Assembly (NCBI GenBank): GCA_034509495.1
Contig: CM067525.1
Coordinates: forward strand, 16,989,552-17,053,551
Origin: Acestrorhynchus altus
Lineage: Eukaryota > Chordata > Actinopteri > Characiformes > Acestrorhynchidae
DNA length: 64,000 nucleotides
Reading direction: 5' to 3'
Shown here: positions 1 to 11,629 of the stretch, one piece after another
How positions within the stretch are numbered: position 1 is the stretch's first letter
How the letters are laid out: every line of letters starts with the position of its first letter
Notes under the pieces: model-generated
What the model was told of the DNA's origin: nothing
The model's input: the letters and a program-made list of their open reading frames with translations, nothing else
The model's database searches: none
Program-made: the position numbers and the translations under genes

Positions 1-177
1 AGCATCTGTCTCGCGGTGGTTGATGTTCAGTATGAGACGCACAAGCAGAACATCGACAGCAACACAAACCGGAAAACACCCAGAGCTGGAAAAGACAGTA
101 TATCAGTCCCTATTCAGCCCATTCCAGCTTCCTGCACAGTTCCACATCCACCACGAGCTCGTTGTTATGACATTTAG
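1..177 (+). other. Open frame running in from the left edge, unassigned
   Basis: Frame 1 is open from base 1 to a TAG at 175-177 (58 codons), with mixed codon use and no low-complexity sequence. It could be the C-terminal exon of a gene lying to the left, or chance. I recognise no family in the translation. The following 200 bases hold no other signal I can name. Confidence 0.2.
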
Positions 178-375
178 GGCTCCTAATGGCAGAGCGCCGG
201 CACATCTTCTGATCTGCTGAAGCGTTACAGTCCATCCAGACCAATCAGCTCAGCTGAAACAGTCTTCCTGTTAACTCCCAGCAGCACTCGCAGCTCAGCT
301 CAGCTGATGGAGCTCCTAAACTCTGAAATAGCTCCTGAAAACCAGGAATCGCTGATTTAAAACCCAAATTGCTAC

Positions 376-835
376 AGTGACGCATGTTACACTAGAGGAC
401 ACAAATACTACAGCAGTTTAGGAGGTAACACTACAGGACACGAATACTACAGCAGTTTAGGAGGTAACACTACAGGACACCAATTCTACAGCAGTTTAGG
501 AAGTAACACTAGAGGACATTAATACTACAGCAGTTTAGGAGGTAACACTACAGAACACTAATTCTACAGCAGTTTAGGATGTAACACTACAGGACATTAA
601 TACTACAGCATTTTAGGATGTAACTCTACAGGACACTAATTCTACAGCAGTTTAGGAGGTAACACTATATGACTAATTCTACAGCAGTTTAGGAGGTAAC
701 ACTATATGACTAATTCTACAGCAGTTTAGGAAGTAACACTAGAGGACATTAATACTACAGCAGTTTAGGAGGTAACACTACAGGACACTAATACTACAGC
801 AGTTTAGGAGGTAACACTAGAGGACATTAATACTA
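376..835. repeat. Minisatellite, unit about 39 bp
   Basis: About 12 imperfect copies of a unit built around TACTACAGCAGTTTAGGAGG and GTAACACTACAGGACAC. Some copies are shortened. No coding signal is present. Confidence 0.9.
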
Positions 836-1345
836 CAGACACACACACAGAAACACCCCTACACTGCCACTAACCCCAAACACTGCCACTAACACACACC
901 CCAAACACTGCCATTAACACACACACCCCTAACACTGCCACTCACACACACTGCCTATAACATATACACAATCCTAACACTGCCACTCACACTTCCACTA
1001 GCACACCCACCCCAAACACTGCCATTAACACACACACACACACACACACACACACCAAACACTGCCATTAACACACACACACACCTAACGCTGCCACTCA
1101 CACACACTGACAAACACACACACCTAACACTGCCATTAACACACACACACCCCAAACACTGCTATTTAACACACACACCCCAAACACTGCCATTAACACA
1201 CACACCCCAAACACTGCCATTAACACACACACACACACCCCAAACACTGCCATTAACACACACACACACCCCCCTAACACTGCCATTAACACACACACAC
1301 ACACCCCATACACTGCCATTAACACACAAACACACACACAGCCCA
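836..1345. repeat. CA-rich minisatellite around AACACTGCCATTAACACACA
   Basis: Roughly 15-18 copies of a 25-35 bp unit that combines AACACTGCCATTAACACACA with a variable (CA)n run. Several long spurious frames on the minus strand (Val/Cys-rich) come only from the repeat. Confidence 0.9.
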
Positions 1346-1627
1346 TACATCACAACACAGACCCTTCAATACGTCATACACAGTAACAGTCCCACACCCC
1401 GGACCTTCCCCTGCAGGACCCCCCTCTCTCTCCTCTCCTCTCCTCCTTTCATTCTCTCTCTCCTCCTGTGTGGGGGTCTCCTGCTCACCTGTCTCACGCG
1501 GCCCGGAACCGGGGAGCCCCCCTCTGCTGGATCCTCCATCCTCCCTCAGCTCAGACCTCCTGCACCTTCTACACCTCCTCCTCCTCCTGCGCCGCAGAGC
1601 GAGCCCTGCAGCAGCCCTGCGCCTGCG

Positions 1628-1673
<46 letters not shown>

Positions 1674-1862
1674 TGCGCTGCTTTTTCTCAGCGCTGCTGC
1701 TGAAACACTGGCGCGCGCAGAGCAGAGGACATTCAGTCACAGATGACGAAGCAGATACTCTCTCCCTCTCTCTCCTTCCTCAGTCTGTCTCTCTCTCTCC
1801 TTCCCTCCCTCCTTTCCTTCCCTCCCTGTCTGTCCCCTTCCCCCTCTTTTTCTGTCTATCTG

Positions 1863-1896
<34 letters not shown>

Positions 1897-2230
1897 GAAA
1901 TCAATAAGGGGCGGGGGGTGGTGGTGATTGAGCATCTCAGGTCCACCCAGGCAGAAGAAACAACCAGACTCTGGATTCATATCTGGAGTCTGAATGGGCA
2001 TTAATGTGCTGGGGGACGCACATGAGCACGGTACTGAACTGATGAGCAGAGTCCAGTCCGTTTCAGTGGGACAAAGACCAAACCGTGTGGGAGACCAGAG
2101 CTGGCCACCCCAGCCCTACAGCCTAGTGAGGGTGGAAGTGCAAAATGGGACAGGGCTAATGTCCTCTAAACCGTTCATCTGAATTACGAAGCAAGAGACA
2201 AAGAAAGACCAAACGTACAAATAAAAATAA
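1346..2230. other. Intergenic stretch with GC-rich block and (GA)n, (CT)n, (CA)n runs
   Basis: Between 1480 and 1730 the sequence is GC-rich with several CpGs and contains a (GA)n run at about 1629-1671; pyrimidine-rich sequence and a (CA)n run follow to about 1897. The GC-rich block could be a promoter of a gene outside the window to the left, but I see no start exon. From 1930 to 2230 I see nothing further. Confidence 0.5.
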
Positions 2231-2234
2231 ACAC

Positions 2235-2240
2235 TTTATT
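2235..2240 (-). terminator. HPF1: Probable HPF1 polyadenylation signal (AATAAA)
   Basis: TTTATT on the plus strand reads AATAAA on the gene strand, about 430 bases beyond the HPF1 stop codon. An AT-rich 3' UTR tail surrounds it. Confidence 0.55.
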
Positions 2241-2672
2241 ATTCATCTACTTCTGAACAACCAAACGAACAACACGTAACGAACAAGAACCGACCAAAAA
2301 GAGCCTAGATCTGGACTAAAGTGGAGTCTGAACATGGATTAATATCTGGAGTTTGGTCTGGATTCAATCTAATAGATCTAAATATGAACTCTGATTCTGA
2401 TCTGGGTCATATCAAGAGCCCAACAGGTCCAGTCTGCTATAAGCATTTGAGAACTCTAACGACCATTACGGTTCTAGACTCTGCAGAGTCAGTGCGGAGT
2501 AGTATTTTTGGCTGCTTTGCTGATGCAGGGGTGTGTGTCCACAGTAATGTCCATTAAAGCCACTCTTGTCTGCGTCTCTGGCTGTAATCGGAGCTCTGGA
2601 CACACCGCCCCATCACTGTCCACCCCGGGAAGCTCCGCCCACAAACAGGAAGTCCCCGTGAAGCACAATTTC

Positions 2673-5600
2673 TTAGGCGCCGGTCAGCTGATCCAGGTTG
2701 TCGTGGGAACGGTTGGCGAGATGAGCCTGCAGGATCTCTCCAAACACACTCCGCTCCAGGAGGCTGTAGGCCATCGGCAGCAGCTGACCAATCACCTTAT
2801 AGAAGTACTGAAAAATAAACAGAGTGAAAATCTGGATTTGGGAAATCGGATTAATATCCGGAGTCGGATCTATACCAGCTGACCAACACGAACTGCAGAA
2901 ACAGATGAGCTTCGGTCTCTGACTTTACAACTACAAGGTGGAGACACTCAGTAGGAGTGTCTGATGGAGTGGACAGTGAGTGGACACAGTGTTTAAACAC
3001 TCCAGCAGCACTGCTGTGTCTGATCCACTCGTACCAGCAACACACACTAACACACCACCACCATGTCAGTGTGACTGCAGTGCTGAGAACGACCCACCAC
3101 CCACATAATATCTGCTCTGTGGTCCGTTAGTGATCTTACATGTGATCCGAAGCAGAAGAGGTCAATGCCGAGCTCGTAGCCCATTCCGTAATCACACTCG
3201 TCATTCGCGAACTGCACAAACGTCATGATCCTCTGAACGGGAGCAAAGGCGTTCATCCGAGCGTCATCATCCTCAGCTTCGGCGATCGCCCTGCACATCA
3301 GCTTCAGATCATCTACAAACACACAATACGTTTTACATACTGACAGACGATAAATTATGGCAGTATGTGTCCCACCAAATAGCCCTGGAGCTAACGGGTA
3401 ATGCAGTTAACCAGTGATGGAAGTTTACAGCCCACCAATTAGCACACGACGCATAGCTGAAGTATCACTTTAATGAAGACGGTGGGCGTTACCGTCGCTC
3501 TCGGTCAGATCTCTATATCCCACGCCGTTTTTGTCAACTGGCACCACAATCCCCGCTCCATGGAAGGTTTTAGTGACGACCTGAGGAGAAACATACGGAC
3601 CAGTCTACAATGTCTCGGAACTGAAATAAAGATCGAGTACTGAACGAACAATCGAAACGATAGCTCCGACTTTACGTACATTATATGAACCCAACGGAAA
3701 ACAAAGCCGTTATGAAAGATGATCGGATCTATTACTATGAGACGGTGGAGACATCAGTGGATGGACAGCAGTAAAGCATGTAGATTCCTGAAGTTGGTGT
3801 TCAATTCCTTTGCTGTTGCGACGGCACCACAGGTGGTTGCTATGGCGCTCCAAGCCAACTGATTGTGTTTGTGTGTGTGTGTACCTTCTTTTCTCTCTGT
3901 TTCATGGCTTTGGTTTGCCGCTCCAGGGGCAGCCTCAGGTCCTCCGCCTCCTTCCTTAGCTCCAACTCCAATTGCTCCAGAGCTGCTCTATCCTTCTGTA
4001 CTCCACGCTCTCGCTTCTTACGGGCCAGAAACAACCTGAGAAAGAAGGAGAAACCGAAAGAGAGGGAGAGAGGAAAGATGTACAGTTACAGACTGTAATA
4101 CACCTGAGGAAGCGTAGGGGGCGCTCTATAACGTTCATATGATCCACACGCTCATTCTGACAGACTGCAATACACTGCAGGAAGTGTAGGGGGCGCTCTA
4201 TAACGCTCTATAGTGTTCATATGATCCACACGCTCATTCTGACAGACTGTAATACACTACAGGAAGCGTAGGGGGCGCTACATGACTCCATAAGAGCTGA
4301 GAGACTAATTATGAAAGTAATAGTTACTGATGTTCTTACAGCACAGCAGAGAAAAGATTGTCTCCCAGCTGGGTGATGGAACAGTCCCGCTTCGCTTCAT
4401 TTTCTCCAACAAACACCGGCACAGCATCAGGGTAGTCTCTGCAACACACACACACACACACAGCATGATCAATAACAATCACATTAAAAGGCGAACCCAG
4501 TGATAATGGACAGCGCTGTAAACTTTCAGAGTGTACTTTACTGTGGACTAAACACCATTAGCATTGTTGCTGGCATCAGCACAATGCTTCACATTACCTG
4601 AACACTTAGAGGCACTCCGACTAACGCATTACACATCCACCGCTACACCTGCTGTCAACATGCCACTCTACTTCTACAGCCCTGCAGCAGCAGCATCGCC
4701 ACCAGATTCAGCATTTTAAACATCATGAAAACCCTTCTGATGATGCATTTTCCACACGCTCATTCTGACAGACTGTAATACACTACAGGAAGTGTAGGGG
4801 GCGCTCTATAATGTTCATATGATCCACACGCTCATTCTGACAGACTGTAATACACTACAGGAAGCGTAGGGGGTGCTCTATAATGCTCTATAATGTTCAT
4901 ATGATCCACACGCTCATTCTGACAGACTGTAATACACTACAGGAAGTGTAGGGGGCGCTCTATAATGCTCTATAATGTTCATATGATCCACACGCTCATT
5001 CTGACAGACTGTAATACACTACAGGAAGTGTAGGGGGCGCTCTATAATGCTCTATAATGTTCATATGATCCACACGCTCATCCTGACAGACTGTAATACA
5101 CTACAGGAAGTGTAGGGGGCGCTCTATAACGCTCTATAATGTTCATATGATCCACACGCTCATTCTGACAGACTGTAATACACTACAGGAAGCGTAGGGG
5201 GCGCTCTATAACGCTCTATAATGATCATAATACATATATGCATTCACACACGGCTGAAAGGACAGCAGTACCTGTAGTAGCCCATGTGATGCTGTGTGTC
5301 ATCACTGCCCTGCAGGACAGTCTGCAGCTCTGGGGGGTCGTAGAAGTACCGCCAGTGCAGGTGGAAGTTGGGCTGGGACGAAGTACAACGACGGTGCTTC
5401 TCAGACAAGATATCAAATGGACCCACCAACCGCAGACCGAGGACCCCATGTAGAGCATCTACACACACACACACACACACACACACTTAAATGGCTGCAG
5501 CAGTGTAGTTACTGTAGTTACAGTCCAGTAGCTGGTTGTGTCTTTGATAGCGTACGATTTTACACAGGAACAAATGTGTACTTATCAGAGAATCTCTGAA

Positions 5601-7027
5601 ATAATTCTGTGTTTAGCATTTATTTCACGTGATGTGATGTAGCGTCGCGGGGAAAAGAGCCCGGCTTGGTTAACAAGGCCGGTAGGCTCATGATTACATT
5701 CCCTGAGAACCCTGAAGATCCTGGATCATTCAGTTATTACTCTGAGAGGTTATGAACGCTTCCTAATGCCTGAGACACTTGGACCACAAGGTCAGTGTTC
5801 AGGACTGTCCAACAGGAATGTCCTTCAGCTCTTCTCTTATTGGACAGTCTGGACGTGGGGTTTAAATTCTCTGTCTAAAGAGAGAAATCCTAATCTGGGA
5901 GAAATGTTTACATTTTGAAACCCTGAAAAGAGCTGAAGGATTTGGCCCCCCCCCCTCTGGCAGAAACGGGAACTGTCCTCTACACATAGAATAAGTATTT
6001 TAAACATTTCTGCTTTTAAATATCAAACAAATCAGCGTCTCGGCTCCCTTTTTAAAATACATACTTATATTCAGTCAAATGTGGCAGCTGATTGTGTACA
6101 TTGGAGAATGTATCGGTGGTGGGTTTTGACTCTATAAACCTGTACAACCCACTGCGTGCGAGAGCTGCAGGGGGAGGAGCTTGGCGGGCGAGAGCTGCAG
6201 GGGGAGGAGCTTAGCGGGCGAGAGCTGCAGGGGGAGGAGCTTGGCGGGCGAGAGCTGCAGGGGGGTTACCTGCAGGGTTGTCAGGACTGCGCTGTTTACA
6301 GAAATCCCAGAACTGGTAGAAATCCTCAGGCATGCGGAGTTTATACAGCCTCTCGACCTCCTCCCTCACCTGTGGAGGAACACCTGACCCCGACTTCGCC
6401 CCAGACTCTGCCTTCTCATCTCGCTTTCTCTTCACCTGCCCCACCTGTTACCCCCACAAAAAAAGTGTAGAACATCTGAACAAAAAATCCTAAAAGAATG
6501 AAGTAGGCTTTCTCAATATAGTGAGACACAGAGAGAGAGAGACAAACAGAGAGACAAAGATAGAGACAGACAGAGAGAGAGAGATACAGAGAGAGAGATA
6601 CAGATACAGAGAGAGAGATACAGAGAGAGAGATACAGAGAGAGAGAGAGAGATACAGAGAGAGAGAGAGAGAGATACAGAGAGAGAGAGAGATACAGAGA
6701 GAGAAAGAGAGAGAGACACACACACAGAGACAAAGATAGAGACGGAGAGAGATGCACACACACAGACAAAGATAGAGACGGACAGAGAGATGGACAGAGA
6801 GATAGAGAGAGAGAAAGAGAGAGATACAGAGAGACACACAGAGAGACTAAGATAGAGACGGACAGAGAGAAAGAGAGAGAGATACTAAGAGACAGTTCGA
6901 GACAGAAAGGGAGAGAGAGACAAATATAGAGACGGACAGAGAGAAAGGGAGACAGTTAGAGATAGAGAGAGAGAGACATGGGTACCTGGGGGGTGGATTT
7001 GAGTTTCCTTTTCCCGCGTCCCGCCAT
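2673..7027 (-). CDS. HPF1: Histone PARylation factor 1 (HPF1), 8 coding exons
   Basis: HPF1 binds PARP1/PARP2 at DNA breaks in the nucleus and completes the active site so that serine is ADP-ribosylated. Exons on the minus strand: 7027-6986, 6444-6270, 5458-5272, 4438-4340, 4035-3885, 3580-3493, 3312-3140, 2807-2673. All junctions are GT-AG and the phases close to 349 aa, close to human HPF1 (346). Family landmarks: PEDFYQFWDFCK (exon 2), FHLHWRYFYDPPE and QHHMGYYRDYP (exons 3-4), VPVFVGENEAKR (exon 4), FHGAGIVVPVDKN (exon 6), FVQFANDECDYGMG (exon 7). D285/E286 match the human D283/E284 catalytic pair and R241 matches the PARP-contact R239. The N-terminus is basic (KRKLK, KRKRDEK), consistent with a nuclear signal; I see no Cys/His zinc-finger pattern there. 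The start ATG has A at -3 and G at +4. Confidence 0.95.
2885..3130 (+). mobile_element. Dispersed SINE/MITE-like element, copy 1
   Basis: This segment shares long near-identical stretches with 18630-19012 and 50520-50960, for example ACCACCACCATGTCAGTGTG, GTGGAGACACTC and CAGTGCTGAGAACGACCCAC. It resembles a repeat I associate with otophysan fish genomes; the class is uncertain. It sits in the last HPF1 intron. Confidence 0.7.
3140..3312 (-). CDS. HPF1: HPF1 exon 7, carries the catalytic Asp-Glu pair
   Basis: This phase-1 to phase-0 exon encodes the segment from DDLKLMCRAIAEAEDDDARM to DLFCFGSH. It contains FVQFANDECDYGMG, whose adjacent Asp and Glu supply the glutamate that HPF1 adds to the PARP active site. 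The acceptor is TTTGTAG and the donor GTAAGA. A dispersed repeat lies immediately downstream in the intron (2885-3130). Confidence 0.93.
4094..4295. repeat. Minisatellite family A, first block (HPF1 intron 4)
   Basis: About 2.5 copies of a 72-83 bp unit containing CTCATTCTGACAGACTGTAA, TACACTACAGGAAG, GTAGGGGGCGCTCTATAA and GTTCATATGATCCACACG. The same unit recurs at 4743-5223 and, inverted, at 47096-47222. Confidence 0.9.
4743..5223. repeat. Minisatellite family A, main block (HPF1 intron 3)
   Basis: Six to seven head-to-tail copies; the CCACACGCTC anchor falls at about 4752, 4824, 4905, 4988, 5070 and 5152. Most copies carry an internal duplication of CTCTATAATG, which lengthens the unit from 72 to about 82 bp. 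Confidence 0.92.
5473..6150. other. HPF1 intron 2, mostly non-repetitive
   Basis: The (CA)n run at 5460-5486 directly precedes the exon 3 acceptor on the gene strand. The rest (5500-6150) is unique-looking intron with a C-run near 5947; I see no feature in it. Confidence 0.6.
6151..6264. repeat. 30-bp GC-rich repeat abutting HPF1 exon 2 donor
   Basis: About 3.7 copies of a 30-bp unit (GAGAGCTGCAGGGGGAGGAG plus CTTGGCGGGC). On the gene strand the array begins at the exon 2 donor (GTAACC) and, being a multiple of three, keeps the exon frame open as Pro/Ala/Arg repeats. Read-through would therefore lengthen the exon rather than stop translation at once. Confidence 0.88.
6521..6975. repeat. Compound (GA)n / GATACA array in HPF1 intron 1
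   Basis: About 450 bp of purine-rich AGAGAGAGATACAGAGAGAG with GACA and CACA interruptions. On the gene strand it is a pyrimidine tract starting right after the exon 1 donor. Long Ser/Leu/Cys-rich frames here are artefacts of the repeat. Confidence 0.95.
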
Positions 7028-7100
7028 TTTCTTCGGTTTCTGCAAACACAGGACGTCATTACGTAGCCGCACGTATCCTGACGTCATCACGCAAACGGGC
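7020..7100 (-). promoter_or_regulatory. HPF1: HPF1 core promoter with CRE and YY1-like motifs
   Basis: A perfect TGACGTCA (CREB/ATF element) lies at 7079-7086 and a second half-type GACGTCATTACG at about 7052. AAAATGGCGGG, a YY1-type motif, spans the start codon at 7027. CpGs are frequent between 7015 and 7100. Motif calls are by eye. Confidence 0.6.
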
Positions 7101-7129
7101 TCATTCTACGTAGAGAAAAGGATAGAATT

Positions 7130-7334
7130 GAACTTCATTGATCCCTCGGGAGGGTTCCCTCAGGGAAATTAAGGTTCCAACCGCAGCATAAGTACAGTAC
7201 AGAAAAGGTAGAACGAGATAATAATGTAGTAAAGAAACACTATATAAATATAAAGAATATAGAGACTATATTACAATATACAATATAGATAAATAAATAA
7301 TATATAATATAGTCCAGTAGAGGGGTATTGCACA

Positions 7335-7335
<1 letters not shown>
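7130..7335. mobile_element. Possible retrotransposon 3' tail remnant
   Basis: The segment TTGATCCCTCGGGAGGG...CAGGGAAATTAAGG followed by AT-rich sequence resembles 3' tails of fish non-LTR elements. No coding part is present; identification rests on general resemblance. Confidence 0.3.

Positions 7336-7337
<2 letters not shown>

Positions 7338-7390
<53 letters not shown>
7338..7390. repeat. (TTA)n microsatellite
   Basis: About 17 TTA triplets. Confidence 0.97.
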
Positions 7391-7393
<3 letters not shown>

Positions 7394-7786
7394 ATAATAT
7401 AAATCTGTATGATTCATGGTGTATTTGAGTTTATTTTAGATAGATTTAAATTTAGATTTAGATTTAAATCAGATACAACAAACCATTTTTAATACAATTC
7501 ATATTTTCAGCAGCACTTTCGGTGATAAAAGTCCAAAAATAAAACATCACATTTAATATTTAAAAAGTTAAATGTAATAAATGTAAAATATATCAGTTAT
7601 TAAATATGAAAGTAAAATCACTACAAACGAACATAAAAAAAATAATACAATGAGCACAAAAATATTTAACTATCAGTGCACTTAATAATTAATATTAAAT
7701 ACAAAAACAAATATTGCTAACAACAACAATAAACAAAATAATAATAATAACAATAAACAATAATAACAATAACGATATTAATAATA

Positions 7787-7817
<31 letters not shown>

Positions 7818-7825
7818 TAATAATA

Positions 7826-7880
<55 letters not shown>
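7391..7880. repeat. AT-rich stretch ending in a (TAA)n array
   Basis: From 7391 to 7735 the sequence is plain AT-rich intergenic DNA with nothing recognisable. From about 7736 to 7878 it becomes a degenerate ATAATAATA array ending in about 17 uninterrupted triplets. Confidence 0.9.
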
Positions 7881-8009
7881 CTTCGCCACATGATGGCAGT
7901 GTTTAAGCAGAACTCAATCACTGTGTTCAGACTAACCTGCTCTGCTCAGTGTGAGGGTTTAGGAGACACTATTCCATTGTGGTCTGGTACTGGTTTATCC
8001 TGGCCTGGC

Positions 8010-8148
8010 CCTGGTTTTGCTCATCTACTGTTGGTTTATACTGGTCTGATACTGGTTTATACTGTTCTGCTACTGGTATATACTGGTCTGATACTAGTTT
8101 GTACTGGTCTGATACTGGTTTATACTGTTCTGATACTGGTTTATACTA
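8010..8148. repeat. Minisatellite, GGTTTATACTGGTCTGATACT unit
   Basis: About seven 17-30 bp copies of a unit combining TTTATACTGGT and CTGATACTGG. A short echo (GGTTTATACTGGTTTATACT) lies near 8600. Confidence 0.85.
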
Positions 8149-8640
8149 GAGGTGGGCGATACCGGGAATTTTAGTAAAAGCAGGGCCAGTATCGCCGATA
8201 TCGTTACCGATATTTAAGCTTCATAGATCCAAAAGATCCAAAAGACCTAGGACAGAATTTTGTCAAACATTGTACATGACAACAAAATACTTTATTATCA
8301 CCGTCAACATTGTTTGTTTAGAAACAACGGAACAGAGTAACAAAACAAAGTTAAAACATTAGGAAAATAAGTCTTTTTGAGGCAGAAAAGGAGAAACTAC
8401 AATACAAAAATAAAAAACGTTCTCCCCTCACTGACGTCTTTTCTGGTTCTTTTGTTCTTTGTTTCTTTTTTCAGACAGAATTGTTCTTAGAAAATACAAT
8501 AAAAAATAGGACTTTTCTTCCTTTCTGTGAAATTCAGTTTCAGTTTAAAAAAAAATATCACCACACAACTTCAAACACAATCTGCTGAGGTTCTGGTGTT
8601 GGTTTATACTGGTTTATACTGTGACTCTTTATACTACAAG
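8149..8640. mobile_element. Possible hAT-like non-autonomous element
   Basis: The segment opens with GAGGTGGGCGATACCGGGAA, like the AGGGGTGGGCGAT ends of many vertebrate hAT-type elements, followed by AT-rich filler without coding capacity. The right end is not clear. Confidence 0.4.
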
Positions 8641-8802
8641 ATTTGTGTCAACAAAACTCCCAGTTGACTGTAGTGACAGTGACTGTGAGGGCGGGGCCTG
8701 GAGAGAGGAGGAGTGGCATCAGGGCTGAAGCTGACTGTGCACACACACACACACACACACTCCAGCTCACTCTGTCACGGACACACTCTGCAGTGTGTGA
8801 GG

Positions 8803-10042
8803 ATGTTGTGCAGGGCAGTGTTGGGGGGTGTGCGGGGTGGTCTGCGAGTGGCGGGGAGGAGAACACCTTTACCTGCAGCAGGTAAGATCTTCAGGGCTGT
8901 GAGAGTGCAGCATCTGATTCAGTGCACACTGTGATCACTCTGTGTAGAACTGTTACAATAAGGGTTCCAGTACTGTCTGAGAACCCTCTCTAGAGCAGGA
9001 ATGCAATGCTCTTAAGGAGGTCTTGAGTTGTTCTTGTTGGAACTGTTATTGTAAGTCACCGAGACGTGGGATCAACTTCAGGGACGAGTCCTGCTTTTGT
9101 CTTGGAGAAGAGCAATGAGTCCATGTGTGGAGGCACTGTGGTCAGCACCAAGATCAACAGTTCGATCAGAAGGTCTGGTGTGATGGTGTGGGTGCAGTTA
9201 GGTCAATGAGGTTCTGCAACCAGTGCTTCTACCTTTTCTGAACACACACTCCGGTGCTCTATTCCAACAGGACGACGCTCGTCCACCCACTGCTGCCGTC
9301 TCAAGATCTTGTCTTGAAGACACAGATACTACGCCGTGGTCAGTCTCATCTCTAGACCTGTCCCTGATTGAAAATGTGTGGAAGCTATTGGACGCTCTAT
9401 CAACACTCCACCCCTACCACACCATCTGCAGAACTGAGTGAGAACATTCAAGCTGCATGAGATGGATAATCACAGGACACCGTTAGGAACCTCTACACCT
9501 TGATATGATATTTTATTGTATACATTTCAAGTTACAGGCAAAATCCTTCTCTTAAACAAAAAGAGTCAATCAGTTTGCTGGTTCTCTCGTCAGCAGAGGA
9601 GGGTTGACAGTATTGTAGCAGAAACACAAAAGACTCTTACACAGGAGACGGATACTGGAACGTTTCATATCAGTGAGTCATAATCATACATTATTGATTT
9701 GAATGATTATAAAAATCTGGGCTTCATAACTCAGGATCACAGAAACCTCCAGGAGCTCCGTGCAGGAGCTCCAGCCTGAAGATCTCCTCATTCCCAGAGC
9801 CTTTAACGGGTTGTTTTGTGTTGAATTCCACAGTGGGGAGATTTGCTTTACTGGCAGCTGCTTCACAAATACACACACGCACGCACGCACGCACAGACAC
9901 ACACACACACACACACACACACACAGCTCAATTCCCCTGGAGGCCTGTTGAATTTCAACTTTAATTTCCTGCAGCTCTGATTCGCTCCCATATCTCCTCT
10001 GCAGGACGTTCCTTAAACCCATCACTCACAAACACACTGCTT

Positions 10043-10095
<53 letters not shown>

Positions 10096-11180
10096 ACATG
10101 GCGCTTTTCAGCATGACTGAGCTGACGCATTCATGCACTGATTTGATGTGAACGGATTTAGGAACACATTCCTCCACCCAGCCCTTCACCGACCTGCTGA
10201 ACCGCCTGCAGATCAGTCCCAAACAAACATCACCGGCATCTCCAGCGTTACGTAAGCACTGCGAGCGAGAACAGTGTGGTGCAAAGGGGAGCTGAGGGTG
10301 TTCTGCTACTTTTGCACCTTAATGTTGTTAGGAGAGCTGATCAGCATGGTCACCTTGACCTCTGCTGCTGCGGGAATAAATCAGATTACAGCCACAAATA
10401 AAGTAAAGCTTCTGTCCTGATGCTGCCTCGACTCGCAATCCCCACCCCAAAGCACCCCAATCGCTGAATCACTCTGAACACCTGAGTCGCTGCTCTAAAC
10501 ACCCGAGTCGCTGATCTAAACACCCGAGTCGCTGATCTAAACACCCGAGTCGCTGATCTAAAGACCCGAGTCGCTGATCTAAAGACCCGAGTCGCTGATC
10601 TAAAGACCCGAGTCGCTGATCTAAAGACCCGAGACGCTGATCTAAAGACCCGAGTCGCTGATCTAAAGACCCGAGTCGCTGATCTAAACACCCGAGTCGC
10701 TGATCTAAACACCCGAGTCGCTGCTCTAAACACCCGAGTCACTGCTCTAAACACCCGAGTCACTGCTCTAAACACCCGAATCACTGCTCTAAACACCCGA
10801 GTCACTGCTCTAAACACCCGAATCACTGCTCTAAACACCTGAATCACTGCTCTAAACACCCGAGTCACTGCTCTAAACACCCGAGTCACTGCTCTAAACA
10901 CCTGAATCACACACTGCTTTAAATTCAATAAATGACAAGAACTCTAGTCTCCAGTCTGAAGCTCAGTGTTGCAGTGTTTATGTTCTGCCAGGTGTTTTCT
11001 CCACCTGAGTATCTGAAATATGATCATGGATGGAGGGGTGGAGGACAGGGGTAAGAGAGAGAGATTGACAGATAGAGCAGAGAATGAGAGAGGAAAAGAG
11101 TGAGGGGGAGTTGTACTGCTGTACACTGTGTTCCTTAAACAGAGAGAGAGAAAGAGAGAGAGCGAGAGCATACTCAAGCA

Positions 11181-11233
<53 letters not shown>

Positions 11234-11583
11234 ATACAAAATAGGGAAAATGACAGGAAAAGGAAATGACAGATTGCTGTTTGTCTACATGGTAAACAGA
11301 CTGACACACACACACACACACACACACACACCACAGAAAATAGAAATCAGTGTGAGAATAATTTTGAGAGAACACAGCAGTTCATAAAGCAAAACTATAC
11401 ATATGTTGAAGTCTAAATCTTTATGGTTTTATTGTGATTTAGGAGTGTTACAGTCTGAATCTGGAGTGTTAGTCTGAATCTGGAGTGTTACAGTCTGAAT
11501 GGGGTTTGAAACTTACGCATTTCAGTATTTTAGTGACAGTGATGAACTTGTACTTAAATAATCTTTGATACATAACCTAAACA

Positions 11584-11629
<46 letters not shown>

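Noticed and set aside
6416..6839. Long Ser/Leu/Cys-rich minus-strand frames
   Set aside because: Pure (CT)n/(GA)n translation in HPF1 intron 1.
10386..10928. 180-codon VFRSATR-repeat protein on the minus strand
   Set aside because: A 21-bp intronic minisatellite keeps the frame open; no other coding evidence.
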